Below are positions 1 through 9,156 of a stretch of 64,000 bases of DNA, in pieces. How positions within the stretch are numbered: the stretch's first letter is position 1; the number at the start of each line of letters is the position of its first letter. Source of the stretch: Aneurinibacillus tyrosinisolvens (GTDB taxonomy: Bacteria; Bacillota; Bacilli; Aneurinibacillales; Aneurinibacillaceae). The notes under the pieces were generated by a model, which worked only from the letters and a program-made list of their open reading frames with translations, was not told the origin of the DNA and did not search any database. The stretch lies in the NCBI RefSeq assembly GCF_001015055.1, contig NZ_BBWZ01000020.1:1-64000 (forward strand), in the 5' to 3' direction. Position numbers and translations under genes: made by a program.

Positions 1-1
1 T

Positions 2-79
2 CCGGTTCCGACGACCGGCCACTGGAATATCCTTGATATTTATTCGCCGGGTGAGAAGAAGTCCCATGTCAGTGTGTAA
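2..79 (+). CDS. C-terminal end of a gene cut by the window edge
   Basis: An open frame entering from the left edge runs 25 codons to a TAA at 77-79, ending in SPGEKKSHVSV. It ends 31 bases before the CoA-transferase gene on the same strand, so it is probably the preceding operon member. Too little is present to assign a family. Confidence 0.4.
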   Translation, partial: PVPTTGHWNILDIYSPGEKKSHVSV

Positions 80-110
80 GGAAGAGACATAAAAGTGAGG
101 TAGGAACACA

Positions 111-1310
111 ATGAAAAGAACACCGTTAGAAGGAGTAAAAATCCTTGATGTTTCCACGATGATTGCTGCACCTTTTGGAGCCGCATTATTAGGAGATTTT
201 GGAGCCGAGATTATTAAAGTTGAAATGCCTGGAAAAGGAGATACATTACGGACTGTAGGACCTTTTCGAGATGGGGAACCGCTCCGCTGGCCGGGGATGT
301 CGAGAAATAAAAAATCACTCACACTGGATTTGCACACACCAGAAGGAGTCGAAATCTTTAAAAAACTAGTTTCCAAAGTTGATATTGTTATAGAAAACTT
401 TAGGCCTGGAACATTAGAAAAATGGGGTGCCGGGTATGATGAGTTGAAAAAGGGTAACCCCAATCTGGTTATGGTTCGTGTTTCTGGGTATGGCCAAACG
501 GGCCCTTTTTCTGAAAAAGCAGGTTTTGGTACGCCGGCTACAGCGTTTAGCGGGTTTACTTACCTTCAAGGTTTTACAGATCGGCATCCGGTTAGTCCTT
601 CGTTTTCTCTAACGGATTACATTACAGGGATCTATGTAGCGTTTGCTGCCGTAACTGCTATTTATCACCGGGATACCAATGACGAGGGCAGCGGACAAAT
701 GGTGGACATTGGCCTATATGAAACCGTGTTCCGGATGATGGAGTTTCTGGTCGCCGAATACGATCAACTCGGTAAAGTAAGGGAAAGAGCGCCAGGGCTA
801 AATGGGCATTCCAGTCCATCGGGTACGTTTTTAACGAAAGACAATCACTGGATTGTCCTGGTGACAAGTACGGATTCTACATTTAATCGGCTGGCCAAGG
901 CGATGGATCGGGAAGATATGCTGTCAGATGAAAAATTTTATACAAATTCTAAACGCCTGGAAAACAATGAAGAAACGAATGGAATTGTTGCGGATTGGAT
1001 ACGTACAAAGGATAGGGATGACCTATTTGAAAAACTCGATGAACATGGCGTTCCAGTTAGTCCTATCTTAAACATAAAAGATATTTTTGAACATCCTCAA
1101 TATAAGGCGAGAGAAAATATTGTCAGTGTAAGTCATCCAAGATTGGGAGAAATCAAAGTGCCAGGCATTGTGCCTAAATTCGAAAAAACACCCGGCAGCA
1201 TCCGAAGCATTGCTCCTGACCTGGGAGAACATAATGTTGAGGTTCTTCAAGAAATGCTGGGATTGACCGAAACAGAAATAAAGGAGTTAGAAAGAAAGAA
1301 TATTATATAA
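111..1310 (+). CDS. CaiB/BaiF family (class III) CoA-transferase
   Basis: The 399-residue product has the usual length and layout of the class III CoA-transferases, which move CoA between carboxylic acids. The N-terminus reads [20 protein letters not shown], and a [11 protein letters not shown] segment follows. The family's [10 protein letters not shown] stretch is at about residues 66-75 and E-N-F-R-P-G-T-L at about 95-102. The active-site Asp conserved in this family probably lies in the SLTDY segment near residue 168. The ATG follows a GAGGTAGGA ribosome-binding site. It lies 17 bases before a malic enzyme gene and close to a LysR regulator, an MFS carrier and a dehydrogenase, so a role in activating a dicarboxylate or hydroxy acid is likely. 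The substrate cannot be read from sequence. Confidence 0.9.
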   Translation: MKRTPLEGVKILDVSTMIAAPFGAALLGDFGAEIIKVEMPGKGDTLRTVGPFRDGEPLRWPGMSRNKKSLTLDLHTPEGVEIFKKLVSKVDIVIENFRPGTLEKWGAGYDELKKGNPNLVMVRVSGYGQTGPFSEKAGFGTPATAFSGFTYLQGFTDRHPVSPSFSLTDYITGIYVAFAAVTAIYHRDTNDEGSGQMVDIGLYETVFRMMEFLVAEYDQLGKVRERAPGLNGHSSPSGTFLTKDNHWIVLVTSTDSTFNRLAKAMDREDMLSDEKFYTNSKRLENNEETNGIVADWIRTKDRDDLFEKLDEHGVPVSPILNIKDIFEHPQYKARENIVSVSHPRLGEIKVPGIVPKFEKTPGSIRSIAPDLGEHNVEVLQEMLGLTETEIKELERKNII

Positions 1311-1327
1311 TTTCCGGGAGGATCTTT

Positions 1328-2355
1328 ATGCAAAAGTTACGCGAGGATGCTTTAGATTTACATAAAAAATGCAAAGGGAAATTAGAGGTGCAGTCTAAGG
1401 TACCCTTAGAAAGTGCTGAAGATTTAAGCCTTGCCTACTCTCCTGGCGTGGCAGAACCATGCATGGAAATCTTTAAGGACAACGATAAAGCGTATGACTA
1501 TACGATGAAGGGGAATCTGGTTGCCGTGGTATCGGATGGGACGGCTGTTTTGCAATTGAAGAGAGGCTAAAAAAAGAATGCAAGATTCCTGTCTTCCATG
1601 ATGATCAGCATGGGACCGCCATTGTTGCTGCCGCAGGGTTACTCAATGCCTTAAATGTAGTAGATAAAACACTGGCTGAAACTCGTGTCGTGGTAAACGG
1701 AGCGGGAGCCGCAGGTGTAGCCATCGTTAAGCTATTATCCTCAATGGGAGTCCAGGACATCCTGCTATGTGACACCAGGGGAATCATTTGTGAAGGAAGA
1801 AAGAATGGAATGAATGCGGTAAAAGAAGAAATCGCACAGATGACGAATAGGGAACGCAGAACAGGAACCCTTGCGGATGCAGTAAAAGGTGCTGATGTAT
1901 TCTTAGGGGTTTCGGCAGCAGGAGCATTGAATCAAGAGATGGTCAAAACAATGAATCGAGATGCGATTGTCTTCGCGATGGCCAATCCGATTCCGGAAAT
2001 TATGCCGGAAGAAGCGAAAAAAGCAGGGGCAAAAGTTGTTGGGACAGGCCGATCTGATTTTCCAAACCAGGTAAACAATGTACTGGCATTTCCAGGCATC
2101 TTTCGAGGGGCGCTGGACGTTCAAGCCTCAGAAATTAATGAGTCCATGAAACTAGCGGCCGTCTATGCGATAGCAGATTTAATTGCGGAAAATGATCTTC
2201 ATGCGGATTATGTTATTCCGCATCCTTTTGAAAAGAGAGTAGCTCCCCACGTTGCTGCAGCTGTATCCAGGGCAGCGACAGAAAGCGGGGTCGCCCGGGT
2301 TAACGCATTCCAGGAAAAAAGTAAAAGTATTACTGAACAGCCGGTTTTAATTTAA
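1328..2355 (+). pseudogene. NAD-dependent malic enzyme with an internal deletion
   Basis: The first 75 codons match the N-terminus of malic enzymes ([14 protein letters not shown], then [18 protein letters not shown]). The frame then shifts and stops at 1570. Coding for the rest resumes in another frame from about 1551 (AIEERLKKE, then FHDDQHGTAIV, VNGAGAAGVAI, GTGRSDFPNQVNN) and runs to 2355. Compared with YtsJ-type enzymes of about 400 residues, some 65 central residues are missing, including the G-K-A-V-L-F-K stretch that carries the catalytic lysine. The product should be inactive. The ribosome-binding site GGGAGG and ATG are intact. The malic enzyme would have converted malate to pyruvate beside the CoA-transferase. 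A downstream fragment starting at 1690 could still be translated but lacks the N-terminal domain. Confidence 0.92.
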
Positions 2356-2398
2356 CATGTAAGAGGTTTACAACAAAATAATTGCAGGAGGAGCCTCA

Positions 2399-3283
2399 AT
2401 GGATTTGCATCAGCTTCTCTATTTTCAAACATTGGCAAAACTTCAGAACTTTACGAGGGCTGCGGATGAATTGGCTCTTACCCAACCTGCATTGAGCCGG
2501 TCTATTGCCAAGCTTGAAGACGAATTGGGCGTCCCGTTATTTGAACGGAAAATTCGCGGCGTCATTTTAAATCAATATGGAAAATCATTCTTAGAGCATG
2601 TAGATCAAATCTTACAGGAAATCACCATTGCAAGACAAGAACTTAAGGACATGGTTAATCCTTTACATGGAACCGTATCACTCGCATTTATCCACACACT
2701 GGGATCAAGGTTTGTTCCAAATTTATTGGGTGTGTTCAGAAGAAAGTTCCCAGATATAAGGTTTCAACTAACCCAAGATACAACAAACAAAATTATGAAT
2801 CAATTGGAATCTACGAAAGTCGATCTTGGATTCTGTTCCCCCAATGAACAGGTTGAACATATTAGCACTGTCCCAATTATTAATGAGGAATTATTTCTCA
2901 TTGTTCCAAAAGAGCACCGTTTGGCCGATAGAAAGCAAGTTTATTTGAAAGAAGTAGCCAATGAGCCCTTTGTCATTTATAAACATGAAAGTGGTATACG
3001 TGATGTCATTGAGAGGCTTTGCCAAAATGCGGGGTTTCAACCAACCGTTTCTTTTGAAGGTGTTGAAGATGCAACGATAGCTGGACTGGTCGCAGCTAAT
3101 TTTGGGGTTGCGCTCGCCCCCTTTGTTCCAGGCCTGGATATGACAAGGCTTTCACTTCTTCGTGTCTGTGAACCAGTGTGCAGAAGGATCGTTTATATGG
3201 CATGGCGAACGAATGGATACATGTCACCTGCCGTAACTCAATTTAAAACATTTGTAGAGGAAAGCAGTTGTTTGGTTGAATGA
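2399..3283 (+). CDS. LysR family transcriptional regulator
   Basis: The 294-residue protein has an N-terminal winged helix-turn-helix (MDLHQLLYFQTLAKLQNFTR, then LTQPALSRSIAKLEDELG) and a C-terminal effector-binding domain from about residue 90. Its length is typical. A strong AGGAGGAG site precedes the ATG at 2399. It sits between the malic enzyme remnant and an MFS carrier, all on the same strand, so it probably controls this organic-acid island. It resembles the CitR/CcpC-like group generally, but the ligand is unknown. Confidence 0.93.
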   Translation: MDLHQLLYFQTLAKLQNFTRAADELALTQPALSRSIAKLEDELGVPLFERKIRGVILNQYGKSFLEHVDQILQEITIARQELKDMVNPLHGTVSLAFIHTLGSRFVPNLLGVFRRKFPDIRFQLTQDTTNKIMNQLESTKVDLGFCSPNEQVEHISTVPIINEELFLIVPKEHRLADRKQVYLKEVANEPFVIYKHESGIRDVIERLCQNAGFQPTVSFEGVEDATIAGLVAANFGVALAPFVPGLDMTRLSLLRVCEPVCRRIVYMAWRTNGYMSPAVTQFKTFVEESSCLVE

Positions 3284-3622
3284 ACACCTCTCTATTACAA
3301 AAAGTCATTGGTTTTATGATTTATAGTTATTTTTACGAGTGTCAACCATGGGCTATACTGTTTAAGAGCAAGTGGGTGAATTAATGAGTGTGACAAAGAA
3401 GGTTGATTGGTTAAAGGTTAAAGTAAAGAAGGAGCGTGAATCGGTATACACCTCAGTAGATGCATAAAGAGCGGTATAAAATTAAAGCGGTTTCAACTTC
3501 TGAGAGAATTTAGAAATCGAAACGATAAGAGATTCGTTTCTCCAAATATCTAAACAATACTGCTATAATGAAAACTATGGATTTTTAACGGAATATAAAA
3601 ATGAGTGGATGGTGAGGAATAC
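3284..3622 (+). other. Intergenic region upstream of the MFS carrier
   Basis: This 339-base stretch holds no convincing gene. A 27-codon frame (ATG at 3384, TAA at 3467) has a weak ribosome-binding site and no recognisable product. The only regulatory signal I see is the extended -10 element at 3561-3569. No clear terminator follows the LysR gene. Confidence 0.5.
3561..3569 (+). promoter_or_regulatory. Extended -10 promoter (TGCTATAAT)
   Basis: TGC-TATAAT is a consensus extended -10 element. No good -35 hexamer lies 16-18 bases upstream, as is usual for extended -10 promoters. It is about 50 bases before the MFS carrier start and is the likely sigma-A promoter for the carrier and the following dehydrogenase. 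Confidence 0.6.
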
Positions 3623-4930
3623 ATGAAAAAACACCGTTGGTCGATAGCCTTCCTAATTGCTGTCGGGGTTATCGTTAACTATTTTGATCGAACCAATATG
3701 TCAATTGCAATGCCGCTGTTAAAAGAGGAATTTAATTTGACGCCAGGCCAGATGGGGATCTTTTTATCTGCCTTTGCCTGGTCGTACGCCATTCTTCAGA
3801 TTCCTGTGGGCCCCTTACTTGATAAGCTAGGGGTCAAATGGGTAACAAGGGTCGGTACGATGATATGGACGGTAGCCTGTCTTTTAACGGCAGTAGCCAA
3901 TGGATGGGGATTAATCATATTATCCAGGGTTTTATTAGGTGTTGGGGAGGCTCCCTATTTCCCGGCAGCTGCCAAGGCCATCAGTCATTGGTTTCCTAAA
4001 AATGAACGGGGGAAGGCTATCACTTCCTATGACGCACAGTCTAAACTTTCTAATGCCATCGGTGCTCCGATCATCGCCTTAATCGTTACCGAATGGGGAT
4101 GGCGCGGCGGTTTTGTTGCAACTGCCATTCTTAGCCTTCTTTATGCCATTGTGTTTTGGGTATGGTACCGTGAGCCACATGAAGACGAACGGTTAACAAA
4201 GGAAGAATATGCTTACATTGTTGAGGGCGGTTCACAAAGTTCAGAAGAAGCTTCAGGCAGTGCAATGGAAAATTTGCGTTACCTGTTGACAAAGCGAAAG
4301 GTCTGGGCCGTATTTATTGGATTTGCAGCCTATGGATACTCGTGGTTTTTATTTCTCACCTGGCTTCCAGGCTACCTTGCAACAGAAATGGGCATGTCGA
4401 TCTTGAAATCGGGGTGGTACTCGGCGATCCCGTGGATTGTAGGGACCATTACAGAATTCGTCTTTGGTGGTTGGCTCGTCGATCGCCTTGTAAACAAGGG
4501 GTATAATTCAACGAGGGTACGCAAAACGACCCTGGTGATAGGGATGCTTTTCGGTCTGTCCATCATTGGTGCAGCATTTACCCATAACCCTAACGTTGCC
4601 GTATTTTGGATTTCTTTGGCACTGGGTGGTCTTGTTGTTACTTCGGGGGTTGCCTACACCATTCCCACCTTTATTGCACCGAAGGGAAGTGTAGGAACGT
4701 TGACAGGAATTTTAACCTTCGGAAATAATTCTATGGGAATTATTGCTCCTATTGCCACGGGATTTATCGTTCAAGCTACAGGATCCTTTATGTACGCCTT
4801 CCTGGTGGCAGCCGCTCTTCTCGTCGTTGGGATTCTAAGTTATCTGTTCCTGCTCACAGATTTAGAACCTATTGAACCCGCTATCCCGGAGGGCTCTCAA
4901 CATCCCCCGACTGAATTAATGGTAAAATAA
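3623..4930 (+). CDS. MFS transporter, anion:cation symporter (ACS) type
   Basis: The protein has about 12 membrane segments and 435 residues. The ACS signature is near the N-terminus (V-N-Y-F-D-R-T-N-M-S-I-A), followed by a loop-2/3 motif, G-P-L-L-D-K-L-G. ACS members import organic anions such as glucarate, hexuronates or tricarballylate. I place the start at ATG 3623, because GGTGAGG at 3611-3617 is correctly spaced for it; a GTG at 3605 is in frame but would sit upstream of that site. The gene is followed after 66 bases by a Zn-dependent dehydrogenase, suggesting uptake and oxidation of the same sugar acid or hydroxy acid. Confidence 0.88.
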   Translation: MKKHRWSIAFLIAVGVIVNYFDRTNMSIAMPLLKEEFNLTPGQMGIFLSAFAWSYAILQIPVGPLLDKLGVKWVTRVGTMIWTVACLLTAVANGWGLIILSRVLLGVGEAPYFPAAAKAISHWFPKNERGKAITSYDAQSKLSNAIGAPIIALIVTEWGWRGGFVATAILSLLYAIVFWVWYREPHEDERLTKEEYAYIVEGGSQSSEEASGSAMENLRYLLTKRKVWAVFIGFAAYGYSWFLFLTWLPGYLATEMGMSILKSGWYSAIPWIVGTITEFVFGGWLVDRLVNKGYNSTRVRKTTLVIGMLFGLSIIGAAFTHNPNVAVFWISLALGGLVVTSGVAYTIPTFIAPKGSVGTLTGILTFGNNSMGIIAPIATGFIVQATGSFMYAFLVAAALLVVGILSYLFLLTDLEPIEPAIPEGSQHPPTELMVK

Positions 4931-4996
4931 CAGTACTAAAGTTTACTGCCGGAACATCAAGGTTAACAAACAAACACAACGAAGTGATGGGTGGCG

Positions 4997-5995
4997 ATGA
5001 AGATGTTAGAATTGTATTTAAATAAACCGGGTGATTTAGAACTGCGAGAGGTTAGTTCTTTACCTTCGCTGTTGAATGAGGAAGTAAAGATTGAAGTGAT
5101 TTATGGAGGGATTTGTGGATCGGATCTTGGAGTCTTTAAAGGAAGCTTAAAGCATGCTTCTTATCCGCTTCGTCCGGGCCATGAATTAGTAGGAACGATA
5201 ATAGAAGCCGGCAAAGATGTTAACTATAAAGTAGGGACGAGGGTTGTGATTTTCCCTAATTCCTTCTGTGGTGAGTGTGACTTTTGCCTAAAAGGAAAAA
5301 CAAATATTTGCCGCCATAAGAAATCGATAGGGGTTAATACCAATGGAGGGTTTTCAGAGGAGATTGTTATCCCGGCAAAATATGTACTGCCCATTCCCGA
5401 TGATATGGCCGATGAAAGAGCGGTTTTAATTGAACCTTTTGCTGTTGTTGTTCATGCACTTAAGAAGGCAACCATAACAGAGGGCACTTCGGTTGCTATT
5501 ATTGGGTGCGGAAATGAAGGGATGTTAGCAGCAGCACTGGGAAATCATTTAGGCGCTCGTGTAACGGCCATTGATATTAACCCGGTGAAGCTGGAAAGAG
5601 TGAAAAGTCTCGGTGATATAACAGCGGTTTACCCTGAAGAAATCACGGATGAAACGTTTGACGTGGTCATTGAAGCGGCAGGCGTTAAACAATCAGTTGA
5701 ACAGGCCGTCCAGCTCACACGTCCAGGTGGAGACACCATTTTAATTGGGCTCGCACAGCAGGCCGATCTTCCGATTGTACAGATTGTCAGAAATGAAATC
5801 ACGTTACATGGGAGCATTATTTATACTTTCCCGCATGACTTCGAACAAAGCATAGAATATTTGAAGAAGGAAGAGTTTAATGTATCACCTGTAATTTCAA
5901 AGATTGTGCCGTTTACAGAGTATAAAATGGCTTATGAAACAGCAATCTCTGGCGATTCTGGGAAGGTTGTCCTAAAATTTAAAGAGAATAAGTAA
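4997..5995 (+). CDS. Zinc-dependent medium-chain alcohol/sorbitol-type dehydrogenase
   Basis: This medium-chain dehydrogenase has 332 residues. The catalytic zinc site is seen as G-G-I-C-G-S-D near residue 36 and G-H-E near residue 61. The structural zinc cysteines are in F-C-G-E-C-D-F-C-L-K-G-K-T-N-I-C. The Rossmann motif G-C-G-N-E-G is near residue 170. It would oxidise a polyol or hydroxy acid using NAD(P). GTG 4991, ATG 4997 and ATG 5003 are all possible starts; I choose 4997 because it follows GATGGGTGG. The gene ends the 5' island and is followed by a clear hairpin. Confidence 0.88.
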   Translation: MKMLELYLNKPGDLELREVSSLPSLLNEEVKIEVIYGGICGSDLGVFKGSLKHASYPLRPGHELVGTIIEAGKDVNYKVGTRVVIFPNSFCGECDFCLKGKTNICRHKKSIGVNTNGGFSEEIVIPAKYVLPIPDDMADERAVLIEPFAVVVHALKKATITEGTSVAIIGCGNEGMLAAALGNHLGARVTAIDINPVKLERVKSLGDITAVYPEEITDETFDVVIEAAGVKQSVEQAVQLTRPGGDTILIGLAQQADLPIVQIVRNEITLHGSIIYTFPHDFEQSIEYLKKEEFNVSPVISKIVPFTEYKMAYETAISGDSGKVVLKFKENK

Positions 5996-6025
5996 AATAA
6001 AATAATCTGTCAGTAAGCAGTATAA

Positions 6026-6066
6026 AAGAGGACCCGTTGTATCGTTATGGTACATTGGGTCCTCTT
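6026..6066. terminator. Intrinsic terminator between convergent genes
   Basis: A perfect 10-base stem (AAGAGGACCC at 6026-6035 with GGGTCCTCTT at 6057-6066) separates the dehydrogenase from the convergent VOC gene. The T-tract is weak on both sides, so it is probably a modest bidirectional terminator. Confidence 0.7.
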
Positions 6067-6107
6067 AATTCTAAATTCCCCTAAAATCAATTACTTTGTC
6101 CACGAGG

Positions 6108-6551
6108 CTATCTGTTGTTTTGTACATTAGTAATGACATCGGTAAATGTTTTAGATGGGTCCATTTGTTGTGTGAATGTTAATTGGTATCCATCCAAATC
6201 CTGAATCGTAATCTCCCGTGCATTCCAGGGGCGATTTAGAGGGCCCTCGATAATGCTGGCACCTAGCTTCTTTGATTTTTCAAAAATCTCATCAACGTTG
6301 TCAGATGCGAAGTTGATTGTAACTCCGTATCCGGGATGTTCCTGTGTTGAAAAAAATTCGGAGGGTGTAGCAACGAGAAGAATGTCCTGGTATTTTGCCC
6401 GACGCAGGTGAGTGAGCATGGTTTTACCATCCGGACCAGGCATTGAAAAAACGGTTTCGAATCCCAATGCTTTTGCATACCACTCAGCGGATTCAGTGAT
6501 ATGGTGTACGGATAGCTTGACAAAAGAAGGCATAACGTAAAATTGTTCCAT
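6108..6551 (-). CDS. VOC superfamily (glyoxalase/bleomycin-resistance-like) protein
   Basis: The 147-residue protein has the beta-alpha-beta-beta-beta pattern of the vicinal oxygen chelate fold. Its halves are near residues 9-70 (SVHHITESAEWYAKALGF) and 75-135 (YGVTINFASDN, then ITIQDLDGYQLTF). The C-terminal D-G-Y-Q-L-T-F strand is typical of glyoxalase-like members. Such proteins bind a metal and small ligands; the substrate cannot be inferred. An AAAGGAG site lies 7 bases before the ATG. It is a single-gene unit convergent with the dehydrogenase. Confidence 0.85.
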   Translation of the reverse strand: MEQFYVMPSFVKLSVHHITESAEWYAKALGFETVFSMPGPDGKTMLTHLRRAKYQDILLVATPSEFFSTQEHPGYGVTINFASDNVDEIFEKSKKLGASIIEGPLNRPWNAREITIQDLDGYQLTFTQQMDPSKTFTDVITNVQNNR

Positions 6552-6753
6552 ATTAAATCTCCTTTCTGCTTATGAGAATTTATCTTCGTGTTTACTGTAA
6601 GCTATAACGCAGCATTAGGGTCAAGATTGGAGTTTAGTCATCAAAAACGTTTATGGAGTTCATATTTCATGTGAGAAAATCTAACATAAAATCTTAAGCT
6701 CCCCTCAATATATGCTATTCTTCATACAATATATAAAAATGGAGGGGAGTTAA

Positions 6754-7764
6754 GTGATAAAAGAAAAGATAGAAGAGAGACTGAACGTTTCGGTATTACT
6801 AAACGAGCTCAAACAAGCAAATAAGCAAATGAAAAGCGTCGTACAGACCATTGATCAGGTAGCCTCCCAGGCTAATTTACTTTCTCTTAACTCAGCGATT
6901 GAAGCAGCGCGTGCAGGTGAAGCGGGGCGGGGCTTTTCCGTAGTTGCAAATGAAATTAAGCGTTTCTCTTTACAGAGCAAGCAGGCTAACGATAAAAGCT
7001 ATGAGCTTATTAATAATATCCAGCAGAAAGCAAATGAAGTCATTGCGGTTCGTACCGCCGATGTCGCCTATGATACAATCGATAAAATTGATCGTAATTT
7101 ATTTGAACGCAATTGCGACGTTCAAGCATGGGCTACTTTCAAAGAAATTAAGTCGTGTCTGCTTGAGAATGATCGAACAAGTCAGATAAACGCCACAAGG
7201 TTTATGAAACAAATTGTCGATATTTATGAAGTCTATTATGATATGTTCGTAGTGAATAGAGCAGGTGTTGTCATTGCGTCTAGTGTAAACCAGAAACTCG
7301 TGGGGGAAGATATGTCAAACCGCACCTGGTTTAAAGAGACAATGGACACTAACAATGTGTATGTGTCGGATATGTATTTTTCAAAAGCGATGAACGGATA
7401 TACTGTTGCTTACTCCTGTCCTGTGCGTGATGATAAAGGTTCTATTCTGGGCGTATTTACCACAAGATTTAACTGGTCTTTTATTTACGATATTATTGAC
7501 TCAGTAAAAATAAGCAGCCAAAGCGATTTATTTGTCATTAATAATCAAGGTGTTGTCATCGGCTCGCGTAATCGAAACGAAATTTTACAAAAAAATCTGA
7601 CTTCACTTACTGCCGTAAAAAAGTTAATGGCAGGAGAAGAGTATGGATATACCATTGAAAAAGAATTCGGACAGGAAAAAATCTTTGCTTTCTGCCGTAC
7701 TAAAGGCTACAACGCTTATAAGGGGAAAGAATGGTCTGTAATCGTAAGCGAATGTATTGATTAA
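6754..7764 (+). CDS. Soluble receptor: short MCP signalling module followed by a double-Cache domain
   Basis: Residues about 10-95 are a short chemoreceptor signalling hairpin with the hallmark [22 protein letters not shown] tip. Residues about 105-330 look like a double Cache/PDC sensor ([28 protein letters not shown]). There is no membrane segment, so both parts should be cytoplasmic, and the domain order is the reverse of classical receptors. The GTG start at 6754 follows a GGAGGGGAG site. It is monocistronic and followed by a strong terminator. Role: probably sensing a cytoplasmic ligand and signalling through the tip to CheA/CheW or to other receptors. The signalling hairpin is short and lacks obvious methylation helices. 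Confidence 0.82.
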   Translation: MIKEKIEERLNVSVLLNELKQANKQMKSVVQTIDQVASQANLLSLNSAIEAARAGEAGRGFSVVANEIKRFSLQSKQANDKSYELINNIQQKANEVIAVRTADVAYDTIDKIDRNLFERNCDVQAWATFKEIKSCLLENDRTSQINATRFMKQIVDIYEVYYDMFVVNRAGVVIASSVNQKLVGEDMSNRTWFKETMDTNNVYVSDMYFSKAMNGYTVAYSCPVRDDKGSILGVFTTRFNWSFIYDIIDSVKISSQSDLFVINNQGVVIGSRNRNEILQKNLTSLTAVKKLMAGEEYGYTIEKEFGQEKIFAFCRTKGYNAYKGKEWSVIVSECID

Positions 7765-7785
7765 ATTTGTGATTAGCCGTACATA

Positions 7786-7847
7786 AAAATCCCTCTTAAG
7801 TAAACGGGAGCGTTCTTTTCGCTTTATGTTCACTTAAGAGGGATTTT
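7786..7847. terminator. Strong bidirectional terminator
   Basis: A perfect 16-base stem (7786-7801 with 7832-7847, centred on CCCTCTTAAG) carries A- and T-tracts at its ends. It can end both the receptor gene on the plus strand and the SLH pseudogene on the minus strand. Confidence 0.85.
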
Positions 7848-7878
7848 ATCATTTCAGCAATAGAGTCAAGTTCTTTGC

Positions 7879-8521
7879 TTACGTACCTATACTCTGAAGG
7901 GATCCTATCTCTTTTTCAAGATTTGGTGTCTGGATGTCGCTGTTATAGATCTTCCATTGCCCATCTTTATCTTTCTTTAAGTAAATTTTCCCCTTAATAT
8001 CTTCTGTAATGTTTTTACCCATGAGGTTAAATTCTTTCTGTTCGTCTTTTATGTTGAGGACAGCAAACCGATTCCATCAAGGCGGCAATTTCATCGCGCT
8101 TGATTTTGGCAGTTGGCGCAAACTGATTTGCATTGATTCCGCCTACGATCCCTAAGGAAGTAGCGGTGGTTACATCGTTATAAAACCACTGGCCTTTTTT
8201 TACATCGATAAATGTTTTACTCTGCCCGGTTGGCTTTAAATCCAGGGCACGAACTAATAAGGAAACGAATTCAGCACGTGTAATGGCGTTGTTTGGCTTT
8301 AGTTGAACTGTTCCTTCTCCCTGATCATAGCCTTTCACAATATCAGCACTAATAAGATCATCAAGTGCTTCTGCGGCCCAATGGCCATCAATATCTTCGG
8401 GATAATAAAAGTCAATAGGCTGTGTAGAATAGCTACCCTCCTCAGTATCATCCGCTGCCCAGGCAGGTGTGGACATAGAAAGGCATAATAGCAAGACGAG
8501 AAGACCTTTCATGAATTTCAT
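7879..8521 (-). pseudogene. S-layer-homology (SLH) surface protein, frame broken after the second SLH domain
   Basis: The first frame (8521 to 8027) encodes a signal peptide ending near A-W-A-A and two SLH repeats (D-I-D-G-H-W-A-A-E-A-L near residue 43; F-I-D-V-K-K-G-Q-W-F near residue 103). It then runs into a nonsense tail and stops. In another minus-strand frame, from about 8042 to a TAA at 7879, a coherent tail is encoded (E-F-N-L-M-G-K-N-I-T-E-D-I-K-G-K-I-Y-L, then D-G-Q-W-K-I-Y-N-S). This looks like the end of the domain seen in the exported proteins at 23988 and 41108. An internal deletion with frameshift is the simplest reading. The intact protein would have been anchored to cell-wall polysaccharide by its SLH repeats. 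Confidence 0.75.
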
Positions 8522-8532
8522 TTTTCTCTCTT

Positions 8533-8553
8533 CCCCTTTCCCCTTTCCCCTTT
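8533..8553 (-). repeat. Three tandem 7-base repeats in the leader of the SLH gene
   Basis: CCCCTTT occurs three times in a row, reading AAAGGGG in the direction of the SLH gene. The nearest unit is 11 bases from the ATG at 8521, so the array carries the ribosome-binding site. Copy-number changes by slippage could alter translation, but the downstream gene is already broken. Confidence 0.75.
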
Positions 8554-8714
8554 ACATATTTTTCAAATAGGAAATCAATTGAATGATAATTACATACATC
8601 AACCAATTAATTTACCATGGAAAATTAGACGAATCGGTTGTAAAAATGATAGTATTTTTAAAAATACATGAAATGAATTGACAAATTATCATCGCAAAAA
8701 GGGAGATGTGACTA

Positions 8715-9107
8715 ATGAATGGGATTATCTTATTTGATGGTATCTGTAACTTCTGCAATCAGAGTGTTCAATTTATAATTAAAAAGGATCCCAAGGGATA
8801 TTATAAATTTGCCTCCCTTCAAAGCGATATTGGACAGAAGCTTCTGGAGAAATATAAAATTCCGCATGATATTGATAGCATTATATTGATAGATAACGAA
8901 GAATATTATGTCAAATCCTCAGCTGCCCTTCATATTTGTAGAAATTTAGAGGGGATATGGAAATTATTTTATCTCTTGGTAATCATTCCGCGGCCAATTA
9001 GGGATTTTTTCTACGAAATTATTGCAAAAAACCGCTATAAATGGTTCGGAAAAAGAGAAAGTTGCATGTTACCTGCGCCTGGTATAAAAGAGAGATTTTT
9101 GGAGTAG
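8715..9107 (+). CDS. DCC family thiol-disulfide oxidoreductase-like protein (DUF393)
   Basis: The 130-residue protein starts with I-L-F-D-G-I-C-N-F-C-N, the D-x-x-C-x-x-C motif of the DCC family. This is followed by K-F-A-S-L-Q-S and, near the C-terminus, a R-Y-K-W-F-G motif with a cysteine. Members have a thioredoxin-like fold and probably handle thiols. Its substrate is unknown. The ribosome-binding site is GGGAGATG. It appears to be transcribed alone. Confidence 0.85.
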   Translation: MNGIILFDGICNFCNQSVQFIIKKDPKGYYKFASLQSDIGQKLLEKYKIPHDIDSIILIDNEEYYVKSSAALHICRNLEGIWKLFYLLVIIPRPIRDFFYEIIAKNRYKWFGKRESCMLPAPGIKERFLE

Positions 9108-9156
9108 ACGCTAATCGGTTCCCATGTAACAATCCCAAGGAATCAGAATAAAAATT

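Noticed and set aside
3384..3467. 27-codon frame upstream of the MFS carrier
   Set aside because: The ribosome-binding site is weak, the composition is unremarkable and no relative is recognised; treated as non-coding leader.
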